From: Cryptomeria japonica
Taxonomy: Eukaryota > Streptophyta > Pinopsida > Cupressales > Cupressaceae
Direction: 5' to 3'
Assembly (NCBI RefSeq): GCF_030272615.1
Contig: NC_081406.1
Coordinates: 187,238,891 to 187,302,890, forward strand
DNA: 64,000 bases
Part shown: one piece after another, positions 46,601 through 57,033 of the stretch
Layout: the number at the start of each line of letters is the position of its first letter
Numbering within the stretch: the first letter of the stretch is position 1
The notes under the pieces: generated by a model
The model's input: only the letters and a program-made list of their open reading frames with translations
What the model was told of the DNA's origin: nothing
Database searches by the model: none
Program-made: the position numbers and the translations under genes

Positions 46601-46842
46601 TGAATAGCTGGAGAAAAACCGGCCGCCTTAATGATGCCACTCTCTATTATTCTCCGGGCGACAGGTGATGGCTTGCCAATGTAAGGGACCTCTCGGAACT
46701 TCTTCGTGCTAAAGTTCCCCAAGTTTGTATCTCCAATGTTGCTCCACTTCGACACGATCTTGGTCTCCACTTCTTCGGTCTTCTGATCTTCTTTCATGAG
46801 AGCTGAGCGACTGGTGGATGCTCCCGCCTTCGGGGTCGCCAT
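43621..46842 (-). CDS. Uncharacterised element-encoded protein, ~1,073 residues, intact
   Basis: An uninterrupted frame from MATPKAGASTS; a longer frame from 46881 adds 13 residues, but the 46842 ATG is shared with copy B and follows a predicted splice acceptor. Residues ~45-360 form the best conserved part across copies (KPSPVARRIIESGII, CHELMIECARHYNP, WMFYFIQVIVQGKGTI, SFHMSSYVIYALIRS, LQGGIHNRLS, LPRYPTDRIVLLEVTRQL). Residues ~560-700 are charged and low-complexity with basic clusters (KRKERSEKKESSKRKQ), possibly nuclear signals. A probable coiled coil (EALKDKLREEMEKNRKLE) and a helical C-terminal third follow. No RT, integrase, protease, zinc knuckle or DDE motif. Helical layout faintly recalls plant transposon-carried domains such as Transposase_32 or PMD-like proteins, but I do not claim homology. 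The role may be Gag-like, DNA-binding or regulatory. Confidence 0.85.
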   Translation of the reverse strand: MATPKAGASTSRSALMKEDQKTEEVETKIVSKWSNIGDTNLGNFSTKKFREVPYIGKPSPVARRIIESGIIKAAGFSPAIQCHELMIECARHYNPQSRTIVSNEGNTLAYLSEEAISEAFHLPEHRDMIYKSIEGARSMYDDDPDACLSIINKNWLLKSRPRLSKVPNTPHRIDFQEEYRDLITMLNRVTGAPHAFYFEKWMFYFIQVIVQGKGTIHWARIISHCLDVQLRRLRATKSFHMSSYVIYALIRSVEYAGLPHRGVIGRGPGEVRACESYTYLHHPPGKNYKLVNDTFTMNITRTLQGGIHNRLSQDAQEFIKRYGAWFIQFPKFTYIRVHGCPLPPYMLPRYPTDRIVLLEVTRQLAAYAKAFRHRHQNGVQVPIILGNSVEVCPNVLAMDDAEKELALYSLSSFAWRNSFDPHGHLEETVGRRFRHEHQIEDFMMNLLDDLEVKRKMHSRLPLDFIRKCRIYRVADQAQDNGRHIQSSYDRESKTIRLDWNEPEVVDLDALMAPVLSCTRRWVDVQHQKLREQGIAMSFTLEEKSAEGGASVSEGNPNPRNSGEGNLRCASEGNLHPRGSKRKERSEKKESSKRKQGANKDQVPGTSSRSENRTIQVEESMESMVQNDRQEEGQAQHVSSDGSLQDYELEEDNEMTSPPRQEEIVHKEIQVQETRSNIPDWLKERLTKVIVVEDEDNAIDLESLVGRSHEVTEKKKATKMSKMIRDETGSRKLQIATPAADKYEGEILAEEYDIQTFELGPSTAEQTLDDATDTFEALKDKLREEMEKNRKLEREVGAWRTYFSHINEPLGRQDPVRSPVQALPLQSINEAERFRNLVQRTCSWMDRSNTVAIEFVTRMMKIIHQSIQVLEIIHKLMTTVAAFAHTKDVVIPVLRVIRHTSRRILAQERILEGDSHNLFQWSTLLHIKSVLFEDISVRCGQVEEVINPSQDRVFEVLRTILGRGIEVETDVDMQELEDRIKIIFRKDADITDEQYDQMFATMLLIERTKELEPTWDAALLDAFDQVIHLEESIKNLPEIPITEIEGIVTKFIAYAKKENWKGNKILDERLLQMT

Positions 46843-46844
46843 AC

Positions 46845-47053
46845 CTACACAACATTTCATTATAAGGACTAGATTTTGCAATAAATAACATAGATTAGAG
46901 AGAGAATTTTTTAGGAAACGTCATGATAAGTCTCTAGAGTTATCATTTCCTAAAAAACAACGAAAGATTGAGCTAAGAAATTCAAAATTCAAAATTTCAA
47001 AACTTAAAATATGACGATGAATAGATAAAGCAATAAAAATCAAATCGCCATAC
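46845..47053 (-). other. Possible 5'-leader intron of copy C
   Basis: The minus strand has donor-like TTGAG/GTATGGCGA at 47054/47053 and acceptor-like TGTTGTGTAG/GTATGGCGA at 46845/46844, 209 bp apart. The start codon lies two bases into the downstream exon. The same decamer GGTATGGCGA overlaps both boundaries. If unspliced, the upstream ATG in the donor would open a very short reading frame. Confidence 0.45.
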
Positions 47054-47696
47054 CTCAATAGAGAGCTAACTCTAGAATGCAAAAAGACAAAATTCGCCTA
47101 GGCCAAATTGAGGTATGAGATCTCTTTCAAATTATCAACTTCACCACCCTTTGTCTTCAATGTGATCTTCAAGTTCGCCTTTGATGTGGTCTTCAACTCT
47201 TGGCAAATTCACTCAAATGAAGTATCGCACCACCTTTGATGTATTAGCGCCACCTTGGATTTGAATGGAATTCGCACGCCATACTTCGCACTTCCTTCCT
47301 TCTCCTTAATTCGCATGTAGAGGGATAAAAATAATGATGTGAAAACAATAGTTTTCACCCTCCATATATAGCGCTTGCACCTCTCCATGCCCTTAGGCCG
47401 ACTTGGAGATAAAACAATTTTTTAAAATGATTTTTAATTAAATAGCAAGGCCGACCTCCATATATGAGCGCTCCAATTCGATTTTTTATTAATTAATTAA
47501 TGATTAATTAAATGCCTTTCGTTTTAATTTATAAATTTCGATTTTTTAATAAAGGCAAAATAATTAATAAATGATCAACGCCATATTAAATGCTAATTTA
47601 AATAGGATTTTCAATTTTATCGAACTTAGCATTTAAGGAAAATTTGAAATGTTTATTTGGCGCCAAAATTATGAAAATGAAAGGGACGTACCTCAT

Positions 47697-49630
47697 CGCC
47701 CTGGTCCCTTGGAGAGGGACAGGAGCGATTCATGATTTTTGTCTTGATTCTTGCAACTTCAACGTTCATCTCCTTCCTTTCCATGTTCAATATCGATCAT
47801 TTTGATGGGTCCTTTGAGTTAGATCGTCTTGCATGTGTGCTTAAGTGCCTTTGGATGTTCATCGCCCTGGTCCTTGTCCAAAGGACAGGAGCGATCTCCA
47901 TGTTTTCACGTTCAATATGCATCTTTGATCTTCGATCCTTCATTGTAGAGCGAATAACATCTTTGTTCGTTCCTTCTACGCTTGTTCAACTTGTTTGTAT
48001 GAGGTGTTTGGACGTTTAGAGGGATCATCGCCCTTGTCCCTTGGAGAGGGACAGGAGCGATCCATGTCTTTCTCTCTAATCTTAACAACTTTGAACTTCA
48101 ATCTTCGTTGTGATGTCTTCCAAACGCCGTCCCTCACCTTGTCCATCCTCGCCTTGCCTTGACTTTGAAGGAATATGAGTGTTTTTGATGGGATCGCCTT
48201 GGTCCTTGTCCAAAGGACAGGAGCGATATGAGCTCTTTAACTTGATTAGCAACGTTTGGACGTTCAAAACTCTTACATGTGATCTTCAAAAAACACCTTG
48301 AACCTTGCATAACCTTGCGAAGCTTTGACTTGGCATGAACTTGGAGCAAAACGAAGAATCCAAAGCAAATCGCCCTGGTCCCTTGGAGAGGGACAGGAGC
48401 GATATGGTCTCTATGTTTAATTTGATGATCATTTTACGTTCAAAATCCTTTTGTATCACCCTCTAATCATGCCATGGACCTTCTACAATCTCGCAAAACT
48501 TTGACCTTACGTAAATCTTGCATGAAGTGGCCAATATATCCAACATCGCTCTGGTCCCTTCCTGAGGGACAGGAGCGAAGTTCATCATTATGTGCTTGTT
48601 CTTGTTTTTACCAACTTGCAATCATCTTCATTACGTGAAATGATGTCCTTTCGACCCTCTTGGTTGCTCGAAACTTGTTTGCCTTTTGAAATTTACGCCA
48701 TTATAGAGATATCGCTCTGGTCCCTTCCTGAGGGACAGGAGCGATCTGGGTCTTAGAGTGTAAATCTCTTCATTGTGATGACCTTTAAGTGCTTGTGCTC
48801 GATGAAGATGTCTTGAAATGTCCTTGCCACCCTCGTTCCTTGTCTTAGAAGGTCTTGAACTTGGAGGAACGGCCTTGAACCACTGTATCACCCTGGTCCC
48901 TTGGAGAGGGACAGGAGCGATCCATCCCTTGTGGCCTTCATTCCACTTTGTCAGGTCCCAAATTTATATTCAACGGACTCGTCATGCTCTACCCCATTCA
49001 TCCATGCCTTGATATCGTCTGCAACTTGGCAAGAAAATCAATTATAACAAAAATCGCTCTGGTCCCTTCCTGAGGGACAGGAGCGAACTAGGCCTTTTGG
49101 GACCCTTGCAGACGTTTTAAAATCTTCAATTTGTATTCAATGAGTTCATCTCACACTCTTCCTTGCCTTTGAACGTAAACTTGTCTTGATTTTTGCCTGG
49201 ATTTTGCCCAATGAAGGACATCGCTCTGGTCCCTGGGAGAGGGACAGGAGCTATAAGGTACTTCGCCCTGGTCCCTTGGAGAGGGACAGGAGCGAACTTT
49301 GCATTCTGGACCATTCTCCTTTGTGTTAGCACTTCAAATTATATTCATTTGGTAAAGCATCTTCCTTTGGACCTCTTCAAATCATCAAGTCAACGAAATC
49401 TCGCAAGGACAAGGCAAAATTTGATTTGTAGCTCCGGTCCTTCACTGAGGGACAGGAGCGATTTTCCTCCTGGAGGCGTTTCGGTGCTCATGAAAATCTT
49501 CAATTTATATTCAATGGAAAGATCTCGCCGTTCTCCATCACTTCCAATTTGAAATTCGTCTTGACTTTGCAGGAATAGTGAGATATTTGAAAATGAGCTC
49601 CCGTCCTTCACTGAGGGACAGGAGCGATTT
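47697..49630 (-). repeat. ~167-bp periodic hairpin array of copy C (13 cores)
   Basis: The plus-strand GGAC of GGACAGGAG falls at 47717, 47882, 48049, 48215, 48391, 48567, 48733, 48909, 49075, 49242, 49284, 49450 and 49616. Intervals are 165, 167, 166, 176, 176, 166, 176, 166, 167, 42, 166 and 166. The 42-bp interval is a local duplication of one core. Cores end AGGAGCGA rather than the AGGAGCGCTTTT usual in copy B. Several cores have TTCCTGAGGGAC in place of TTGGAGAGGGAC, so the loop varies while the paired arms stay. Confidence 0.9.
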
Positions 49631-50009
49631 TGCTCCTACAGGCCAAAATAACATGATTTTTCACATTTTAACACTTCACAAGGCAAAAACAAATCATTTC
49701 CAATGCCCAGGATCAAAAATCAAAAAAGTCAAAATTTAGTCAAAAATATTCAATCGGACAAAAATTCACACTTCACTCTCAACACTTAGACAAATTTAAG
49801 CTCTGCATCAACATTCCAATTGAACATTAGACCATTCTGGCGAATTCATTGCATTCAAAATTTGCATCCTAGAAAAGGAAGCTCAAAAGCTCTCAAAAAC
49901 GACTGGATTTTGGCCTGAAAAGACAAAAATAAAAACCCTAAGGCTTGACCCTAAATCCAGACAACTAACTGACTAACAAAATCCTAAAAACGAAAGCGAA
50001 AACGAACGA

Positions 50010-50072
50010 AAAACAAGCAAAAGAGAGGGGGTCCCCATTTGCGATGGGGCGATGTGTGAAATGGTCACAACA
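50010..50072 (-). other. 5' terminus of copy C with subterminal hairpin
   Basis: TGTTGTGACCATTTCACAC is followed by ATCGCCCCATCGCAAATGGGGACCC. The stem CCCCAT/ATGGGG is preserved with a changed loop relative to copy B. Confidence 0.65.
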
Positions 50073-51299
50073 GTACCCTACTCATTTGCTTAGCTTTCTA
50101 TTTTATGAATGAAATACCAGCCTATGCAAGAAAGGTTTGGACTTGTAGATGTGCTTTTTAGGCACAGTCAAACATAGAATAAAATACCAAATTACTTTAC
50201 CCTCTCTTGAACAAAATCACCTCAAATGCTAAATATTTGATCAACTAAGACAATTCCAAGCTTTCTACGGTCAGTTCTTGACATGTGGGTAACTCAATGG
50301 TCGATGTGAATTGTTGTTTTCACTTGAGGACTTACACAATTGTTTGGATTTATCAATCTTATCATGGATCATAATAGATTTTGCCAATGACTTAAGATTT
50401 TGCAATATAGCTCTTGATCTAATCTAACAAATATTTCAAATAAAATGCAAAAGGAATAAGGGTTTAGGAGTTCTATTCTAAGACCTAGAATGCAAGACGT
50501 AGTGAGTGACTCAATGAGATTCAACTAGGCAAGGATTCACCATCAAAAAACAATTCAACACGTGCTTAATGCAATCATCTAAGGTAAAGTTATAGATGTT
50601 CAAATTATCGTCATCAACATCAATACCATCAAGGCAATGCATACTAATGGACATGCAATAATTGATGTTAAGTTCACTTTCAATTTTCAGTTGACCACAT
50701 GTTGTGACCTTTTCACACATCGCCCCATTGCTAACGGGGACCCCCTCTTTGCCAGCTTTCTGCGTTGTTAGGTTAGGGTTTTGGCTGCTTAGTGGGCAAT
50801 TTTGCGTTTCCCATGCCCGAGTCGCAGAGTTTTGATCATGCCTAGTGCCGTCTAGGGTTTTTGAAGTGTTAGAATCAAGTTGCAAAAGATGATATTTTAA
50901 TGATCCTAAGTTTTGTCTGAACGTTAACGTGTTTTTAAACACGCGCATCAGTAATTTTAAAGTGCCAAGATATTCACAGACCTTTTGGAGTTGTTTTCTC
51001 GCTCCTTAGGTAATATTTAAGTTGGTTTCGCACTTTATTCCAATATTTTCCTAGTGTTTCACTCATATTTTTGGAAAATTAGTATAATTCCAGTCAAATT
51101 TAAAGTCACTAAGTGATTTTGAGTGGTTAAAATGTTAAAATCCTAAGGGAAATTCATATTCCAAGGGTTAAAGGGTCAAAATCCATGCTAGAGGTGTTTT
51201 TCCCATCACATTCCAGACTACCCAACCCATTCCCCCACTCAAAATCCATACTACACATGGGTTTCCCCTGCAATCCATACTGGCCACTAATTTCCCCCA

Positions 51300-51920
51300 C
51301 TGTTTATCCACACCTGGGTCGAATTTCCCCTAGAGATGCTAAAATTTGCTAAGTGTCAGGATTTATCTAGACTGCCATCGAATTTCCCCTGGGAGTGCGG
51401 ACTAGAGTGCAGACTGGAGTGCAAGGATAATTCCATGCCTGGGTCGTTTTTCCACTAGGATTTTTGTGACAACTAAGTAAGGATTTTTGTCTGGATTTTT
51501 ATCCAAACAGGGATCGATTTTCCCCTAAGCATTTTTGTAAGGATTTTTGTCCGGATTTTTATCCAGACAGGGATCGAATTTCCACTGGGAACATTATGAA
51601 GAGTTTTAAGTCCGGATTTTTGTCCAGACTAAGGTCGATTTTCCACCAGGGAGGTATTTTTTCAAGTTAAGTGAGTTTTAAGTGTGGATTTCTGTCCAGA
51701 CACCCATCGAATTTCCCCTGGGGGGTGATTTTTGCAAAATGAGTGCATTTTTGTCTGGATTTTTGTCCAAACTCATATCGATTTTCCCCTGGGATGGTTT
51801 TTATGTGCATTTTGATGATTTTGAGCATGGATTTTTATCCAACCATGGGGCGAATTTTGACACTTAAGTGATTTTTGAAGGGATTTTTCAATCCCAACCT
51901 ATAGCGATTTTCCCTTGGAG
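51300..51920 (+). repeat. 60/71-bp array in the 5' region of copy D
   Basis: Ten units contain GGATTTTTGTCCAGAC-like text followed by (A/G)TCGA(A/T)TTTCCCCTGGG. The CG of the core falls at 51320, 51379, 51445, 51515, 51575, 51636, 51708, 51779, 51851 and 51905, giving intervals 59, 66, 70, 60, 61, 72, 71, 72 and 54. It sits where copies B, C and E have the ~167-bp array. Confidence 0.8.
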
Positions 51921-52926
51921 GCTTTATTTTGGATTTAAATTGCAATATTTTAATAAATAAGCCCCATTTTGATTGATTTTAAATAATTATTAAATGATTA
52001 TTTAAAATTTAAAAGCAAATTTAATAACTTACAATAATTATTAAATGTTTGAACCTTCTAGAAGCAAGTTAGGGTTTCACCAAGCAAGTATTTATACAAG
52101 TGTTTTTTTATCCCACATTGCTTGTGTGGTGAAAGTTGGAGGTGAAAGCAAGTATATGAGAGGAACTTTAGCATTATTTTATTATTATTTCTGCCAGGTG
52201 TCTCCATGAAAGCGATTTTTCTCCAAGTTGGGCGAATTTTTTTAGCAAGGCATTTTTGTGAAGTGTGGGATTGAGGATTTATTTTCCTCCATTTTTTCCA
52301 ACTTGCTGATTTATTCCTCCTTGGCTGCCATTAAAGACCAGTTTCAGATTTTCGATTTTACTAAGTTTGGCGATTTTTTCCAAATTTAGCAATTTTTGGT
52401 GAAAGTTGGCAAATTCATGATTAGAGACTTGGGCGATTTTTCCTCCACCATTTTTGTTGTTGTTCAGACCTTCATTGCTACAGATTGCTGCCATTAACAA
52501 CAATTTTCAGAATTTTGAAAATTTCGATTTTTGCAAAGGCAGGCGATTTTTTGTGTTTGGGGTATCCAACCCCAACTTGGGCAATTTTTCTAGATTGCTG
52601 CCATCCTTCATTGTTGCAGATCAAGGCTGCCATTGACATCAAATTTTCAGAATTCCATTTTGGCGCTAGACTTGGGGAAAATTCAATTTTGCTTGGAAGG
52701 CGTTTTGGTGCCATATTTTGATGATTTTCATGCATGTTTGGTGGCTGCCATCACTTCCAGCCTGCTGATTCGCTTCAGATCTGAGGTCTGAAACTCCATT
52801 GTTAGGCGGTTGTCCTCAGAAATTTTCATTTCCAGCCACCTAACCAATTTTGGCGAATTTGCTTGGGCTGTTTCCTTAGCAATTTTTCATCATTTTCAGG
52901 GATTTAAACCACTTTGCAAGGTGCTG

Positions 52927-53414
52927 GTAAGTCTTAAGTGTTCGATTTTCAGACTTGTCCTCAGAAAACTAAATTTTACCAGCCATACTTACATTCCAGA
53001 AAATGATTGTTTTCATCAATAAAACTGATTTTTATTGATTTTATGCACATTTTGAAGATTACAACATGTTTTGAAAGTCTGAATTTTCAGGTTGTCTTCA
53101 GAATTTTGACCTCCATTGTTGACTGCGGAAGGTGTCTTCAGACATTCATTGTGTGAAAACACAACCTTTCACACCTTTCTTAAGTCACCACTTATCCAGT
53201 ATACTCCTTTGCATTTTTTGCTTGCATATTTTCTAAGCATAAGGAGGTATAAATGAATTTTATGGAAGACTTTCATGCCTTAGTGTTGTTACACTTTGAA
53301 CGTAATTGCTAAAATTTACCAAGTGTATGGATTATTTTCCTGACTCCATGCTCTAAATTAGCTAAATCTCTAGAAAGTCGGGAATTTTATTACAAGTATT
53401 TATTTTTATCCTAG
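52927..53414 (+). other. Possible 5'-leader intron of copy D
   Basis: GTGCTG/GTAAGTCTT at 52927 is a strong donor and TTTTTATCCTAG at 53414 a good acceptor, 28 bases upstream of the presumed ORF start at 53443. The position relative to the ORF parallels copies B and C. Confidence 0.4.
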
Positions 53415-54419
53415 GACTAACTTCCAGCTTCGTACAAGTGCAATGTCAAAATCAGGATACAAGGAAAGGAAAGAGCTGTTGAAGACATTGGAGATTGGAT
53501 TTTATCCAGAGTTTAAGATTTCATCCAGATGGAAGGAGATCACTGATACCAACATGCATTTCCTGGACTTCGACTAGATGCAGCGTCGGATGTTCGAATC
53601 CAGAGATCAGGTTCCTTCTCCAGCATATGCAAATATTATGAAGAGTGGCATTTTCCATGCCGCTAGGTTTCCACAATCCATACAGTGCAATGAGTTGATC
53701 CTGGAGTGTGCACGATGTTACGATCCGCTCACAAGAATGATCAAGAGTCCTAAGGGCGTTGCCATCGCCTACCTTGTTGAGGATGCCATTGCAGAGGTAT
53801 TCGGAATTCCACGCGGAACAGACATGAAGGATGTGACCAAGGAAGATTATCCAGACAGATACACGAAGAAGATGGGTGTATGCAAGAGTTTAATTAATAA
53901 AGAGTGGATGATTGAACCTAGGAATCATCATTCCAAAGCTCCCAAGACACTTGTGTGCATAGATTTTAAGGAGGAATATAGTGATTTGATATTCCTACTC
54001 AATAGAGTGATGGGAATGTGTTGTGACGTTTTCACACATCGCCCCATTGCAAATGGGGACCCCTGCTTTTTTGCTTTTTAGGGTTTGTTTTCTAGGTCTT
54101 TTAGGGTTTTGTCCGTTAGCCTTTGCATTTTGAGTGTCGCCAAGGGGATCACCTGGATAGCAGGTCCTGCTGGAGTGAAGTCCTGATCCTAAAATTTGGC
54201 TAAGTCTGGAATGTCCTGATCCTGAAATTTGACTAAGTCTGGAAACTGAAAACCCTCCAAAAACTAGATTTTGCAATATAACTCCTGGAGGTCTGAAACC
54301 ACTCTCAAACATCCTGAAAGTATATATGGAATATAACTTAAAGTATAAGAAAGAAGTCACTTATACTTAAATGTTATATTCTATAAAAATTATCCTGATA
54401 GAGAGTTCAAAAGGTCAAA

Positions 54420-56215
54420 TTTCGCTCTTGTCCTTCACTGAGGATCCAGAGCGAATTTCACTCCTGTCTCTCTCCAAGGGACCAAGGCGAAGCGATCCTG
54501 TCCCTCACCAAGGGTCCAGGGCGAAAAGGTTTATTGGAGTCATTCCTGACCTTGTTTGGTTAAATTGAGACATCAAAGGCATGGTGAAGGACGAAATGAA
54601 CATGATAAAGCATCCAGACTTGATCAAAGACGATGAAATGATGGAGTTTTTGTCTAGAAAGGTAAAAGCGCTCCTGTCCCTCTCTGAAGGACCAGAGCGA
54701 TTTACTTTAGATACACATTTTTCGACCTTTCTTGGACTTGAACTCTTATTCATGGCGTGTAACAAGATGATATCTTCCTTAGCCAAGGCATTTCATGATG
54801 AAAGATGAAGCATTTTGGCCTAGAGAGCAAAAAGCGCTCCTGTCCCTCACTGAAGGACTGGAGCTTGATTTTCAAATTTGCACTGTTCTTGCAGGATCAA
54901 GACAATTTTATGATTTGAAGAGGTCAAGGGAAACATGATTTATCCATTGAATATAATTTAAGTGGTCCACAAAGGAGGAAATCAACCTAGATGACAAAAA
55001 GCGCTCCTGTCCCTCATTGAAGGACCATGGCGTTTTTACAAGATCTCCTCTTTGTTTGAGATTTTGAGGCAAAGCCTGACTTGGATAGGAGGGAGAAATG
55101 ATATTTTATGCCTTAGACGCAATTGAGGGTTTTAAAGAACAAGGAAATATACCAAGATGACAAAAGGCGCTCCTGTCCCTTGCTGAAGGTCCAGAGCGAT
55201 TTTCTAAAAAGTGCAATTTTCTTGCAAGGACAAAGCAAGTTTGTGATTGAAATGAATGGAAGAAGACATGATTAGCCCATTGAAGATAATTTGGAAGGTT
55301 AGCAAAGGACAGACAAACTTGAATTTGCAAAAAGTGCTCTTGTCCCTCACCAAGGGACCAGGGCGAAAAACATATTATCTAGCTCTCCTCTCCAAGTTTG
55401 GACAAATCAAGGTCAAGGCGCAAGTTTGAAATAATGTTTAAAATGCTTCGAGGTGGAATTAAGATGCAAGAGTTGCAAATTTTGATGACAACTGGCAAAA
55501 GCGCTCCTGTCCCTCTCCAAGGGACCAGGGCGAAATCTCCAAATAAGCCCATTTACCTTGCATTTTGAAATGATATTTTTGTTACCAAGGCTCAAGAAGT
55601 AGTGAAATGTGATATTCTACGCCTGGAGAGTGATTTGAAGATTAATGTGATCATGAATTTGTGCAATGGACTAAAAGCACTCTTGTCCTTCACTGAAGGA
55701 CCAGGGCGATTTTTATAAAATCAACAATTTCCCTCCAAGATTATGCTAAGGCAAGGTTGTGTGAGATGGGAAGGATCTTCTAAAGCATGATGAACAAAGA
55801 TTTGACTTCAAAATTTGAGAATCCTAGCCTAGAAAGGACAAAAGCACTCCTGTCCCTCTCTGGAGGACCAAGGCGAAAATCTTGGGAGAGCTTATTTTGC
55901 CTTGCAAAAAACGAGTTAAGCATGCATGGAACAAGTGAAAGAAATCATTGCTCACTCCACAACGAGAATCGACAAATGAAGGACGAAGAAATAAGAGCAA
56001 AAGTGAAAAAGCGCTCCTGTCCCTCACCCAGGGTCCAAGGCGAAAAGGGTCTTAAAATCACGTTCCTTCTAAAGATCAAGTGAATTAAACTCAAGACTCC
56101 AATCATAAATGCCATTTTAAAATGCCTAGATAAGTTTTGAACATGAAAATGAGGAATGCAAAGCCTAGATTGAGAAAAGCGCTCCTGTCCCTCTCCAAGG
56201 GACCAGAGCGAAGTC
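54420..56215 (+). repeat. ~167-bp periodic hairpin array of copy E
   Basis: The GTCC of CTCCTGTCCCT falls at 54500, 54676, 54842, 55009, 55175, 55342, 55509, 55685, 55852, 56019 and 56187. Intervals are 176, 166, 167, 166, 167, 167, 176, 167, 167 and 168. Two additional degenerate cores lie just upstream at 54430 and 54466. Counting from the 3' end, the fourth and tenth intervals are the long ones, exactly as in copy B, and spacer texts match copy B in reverse complement. The arrays therefore descend from a common one. Confidence 0.92.
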
Positions 56216-57033
56216 ATTGGCATTCATTATTTTTACCTTATTTCAACATTAATATCCTCCAAATCACATTAGATGCCAAAATTACCAACTTCGAAATATT
56301 TGAAAAAAAAATTAATTAAATTGGCATTTAATAAAGGCGCATCGCATTTAATAAATTAATTTTGAGCCTCAAAAAATTGAATTTTTTATTACTAAGGCAT
56401 TTAAAATTAATTTTTTATTAAATTAAATGGAAAATGGTGCGCTTGAGGTATTATTTTTATTATTTTATTAAGTCGGCCTCTTTTTTTTTTTTGCAAATTT
56501 ATTTATTTTTTGGCCTATTTTGCCAAGTCGGCCTATGGGAAGGTGAAGTGGTGAACGCCCTATATAATAGGGGTGTTTTGAGCAATTTTAAACAATCATT
56601 CATTCATTACTTCAAATGCGAATTGGAGGAGCAAATTGGGGAGGCGAATTTCTTGCTAGTTTGGAGGATAATTTCCAAATTTTTTTGAAGACATTTGAAG
56701 GCGAATTTCCAGATCTTGAGGAAGCCAGTGGAAGATGGAGTTTATTCTTTTCAAAGGCTAAAGGAGGCGTACTTCATCCAAGGGAGGGCTATAAATCTTG
56801 CCTAACAAAATCCGGTCCTCTTCCTTCATTTTTCAAGGTTTTGTACTTAAATACTCAAAGGAAGGTATGAAGAATTACTTTTTTGAAGTTCTTATTCAAG
56901 ACTTATTGTGATCCCATTGCAATTTTGTAGAGTCTAAGTCTTGAAGATCCAAATTCCATTCATTATTAATTTGAAAATGTGTAATTCTTGATTTAGCATG
57001 ACTTTTTTCAAATTAATATCTTAAGTTTTACCT

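Larger units (their letters stand above)
42559..50072 (-). mobile_element. Copy C of the ORF-bearing TG...CA element family (intact ORF)
   Basis: The minus-strand unit starts TGTTGTGACC at 50072 and ends CGTCAACA at 42559, 7,514 bp, flanked by perfect GTACC duplications (42554-42558 and 50073-50077). It is organised like copy B: 5' hairpin, ~167-bp array (49630-47697), leader with a possible intron, ORF (46842-43621), promoter block (43518-43429) and conserved 3' end. It is the only copy with an uninterrupted ORF, so the best type example. No direct terminal repeats. Confidence 0.92.

Noticed and set aside
48134-49552. Proline/arginine-rich ORFs in copy C (for example 49193-49552)
   Set aside because: Translations of the repeated GGTCCCTTGGAGAGGGAC core, not genes.
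42559-50072. Class II DNA transposon or Polinton-like element
   Set aside because: The inverted ends are only TGTTG/CAACA, target duplications are 5 bp, and no DDE transposase or DNA polymerase is visible. Ends and duplication fit LTR-type integration better.
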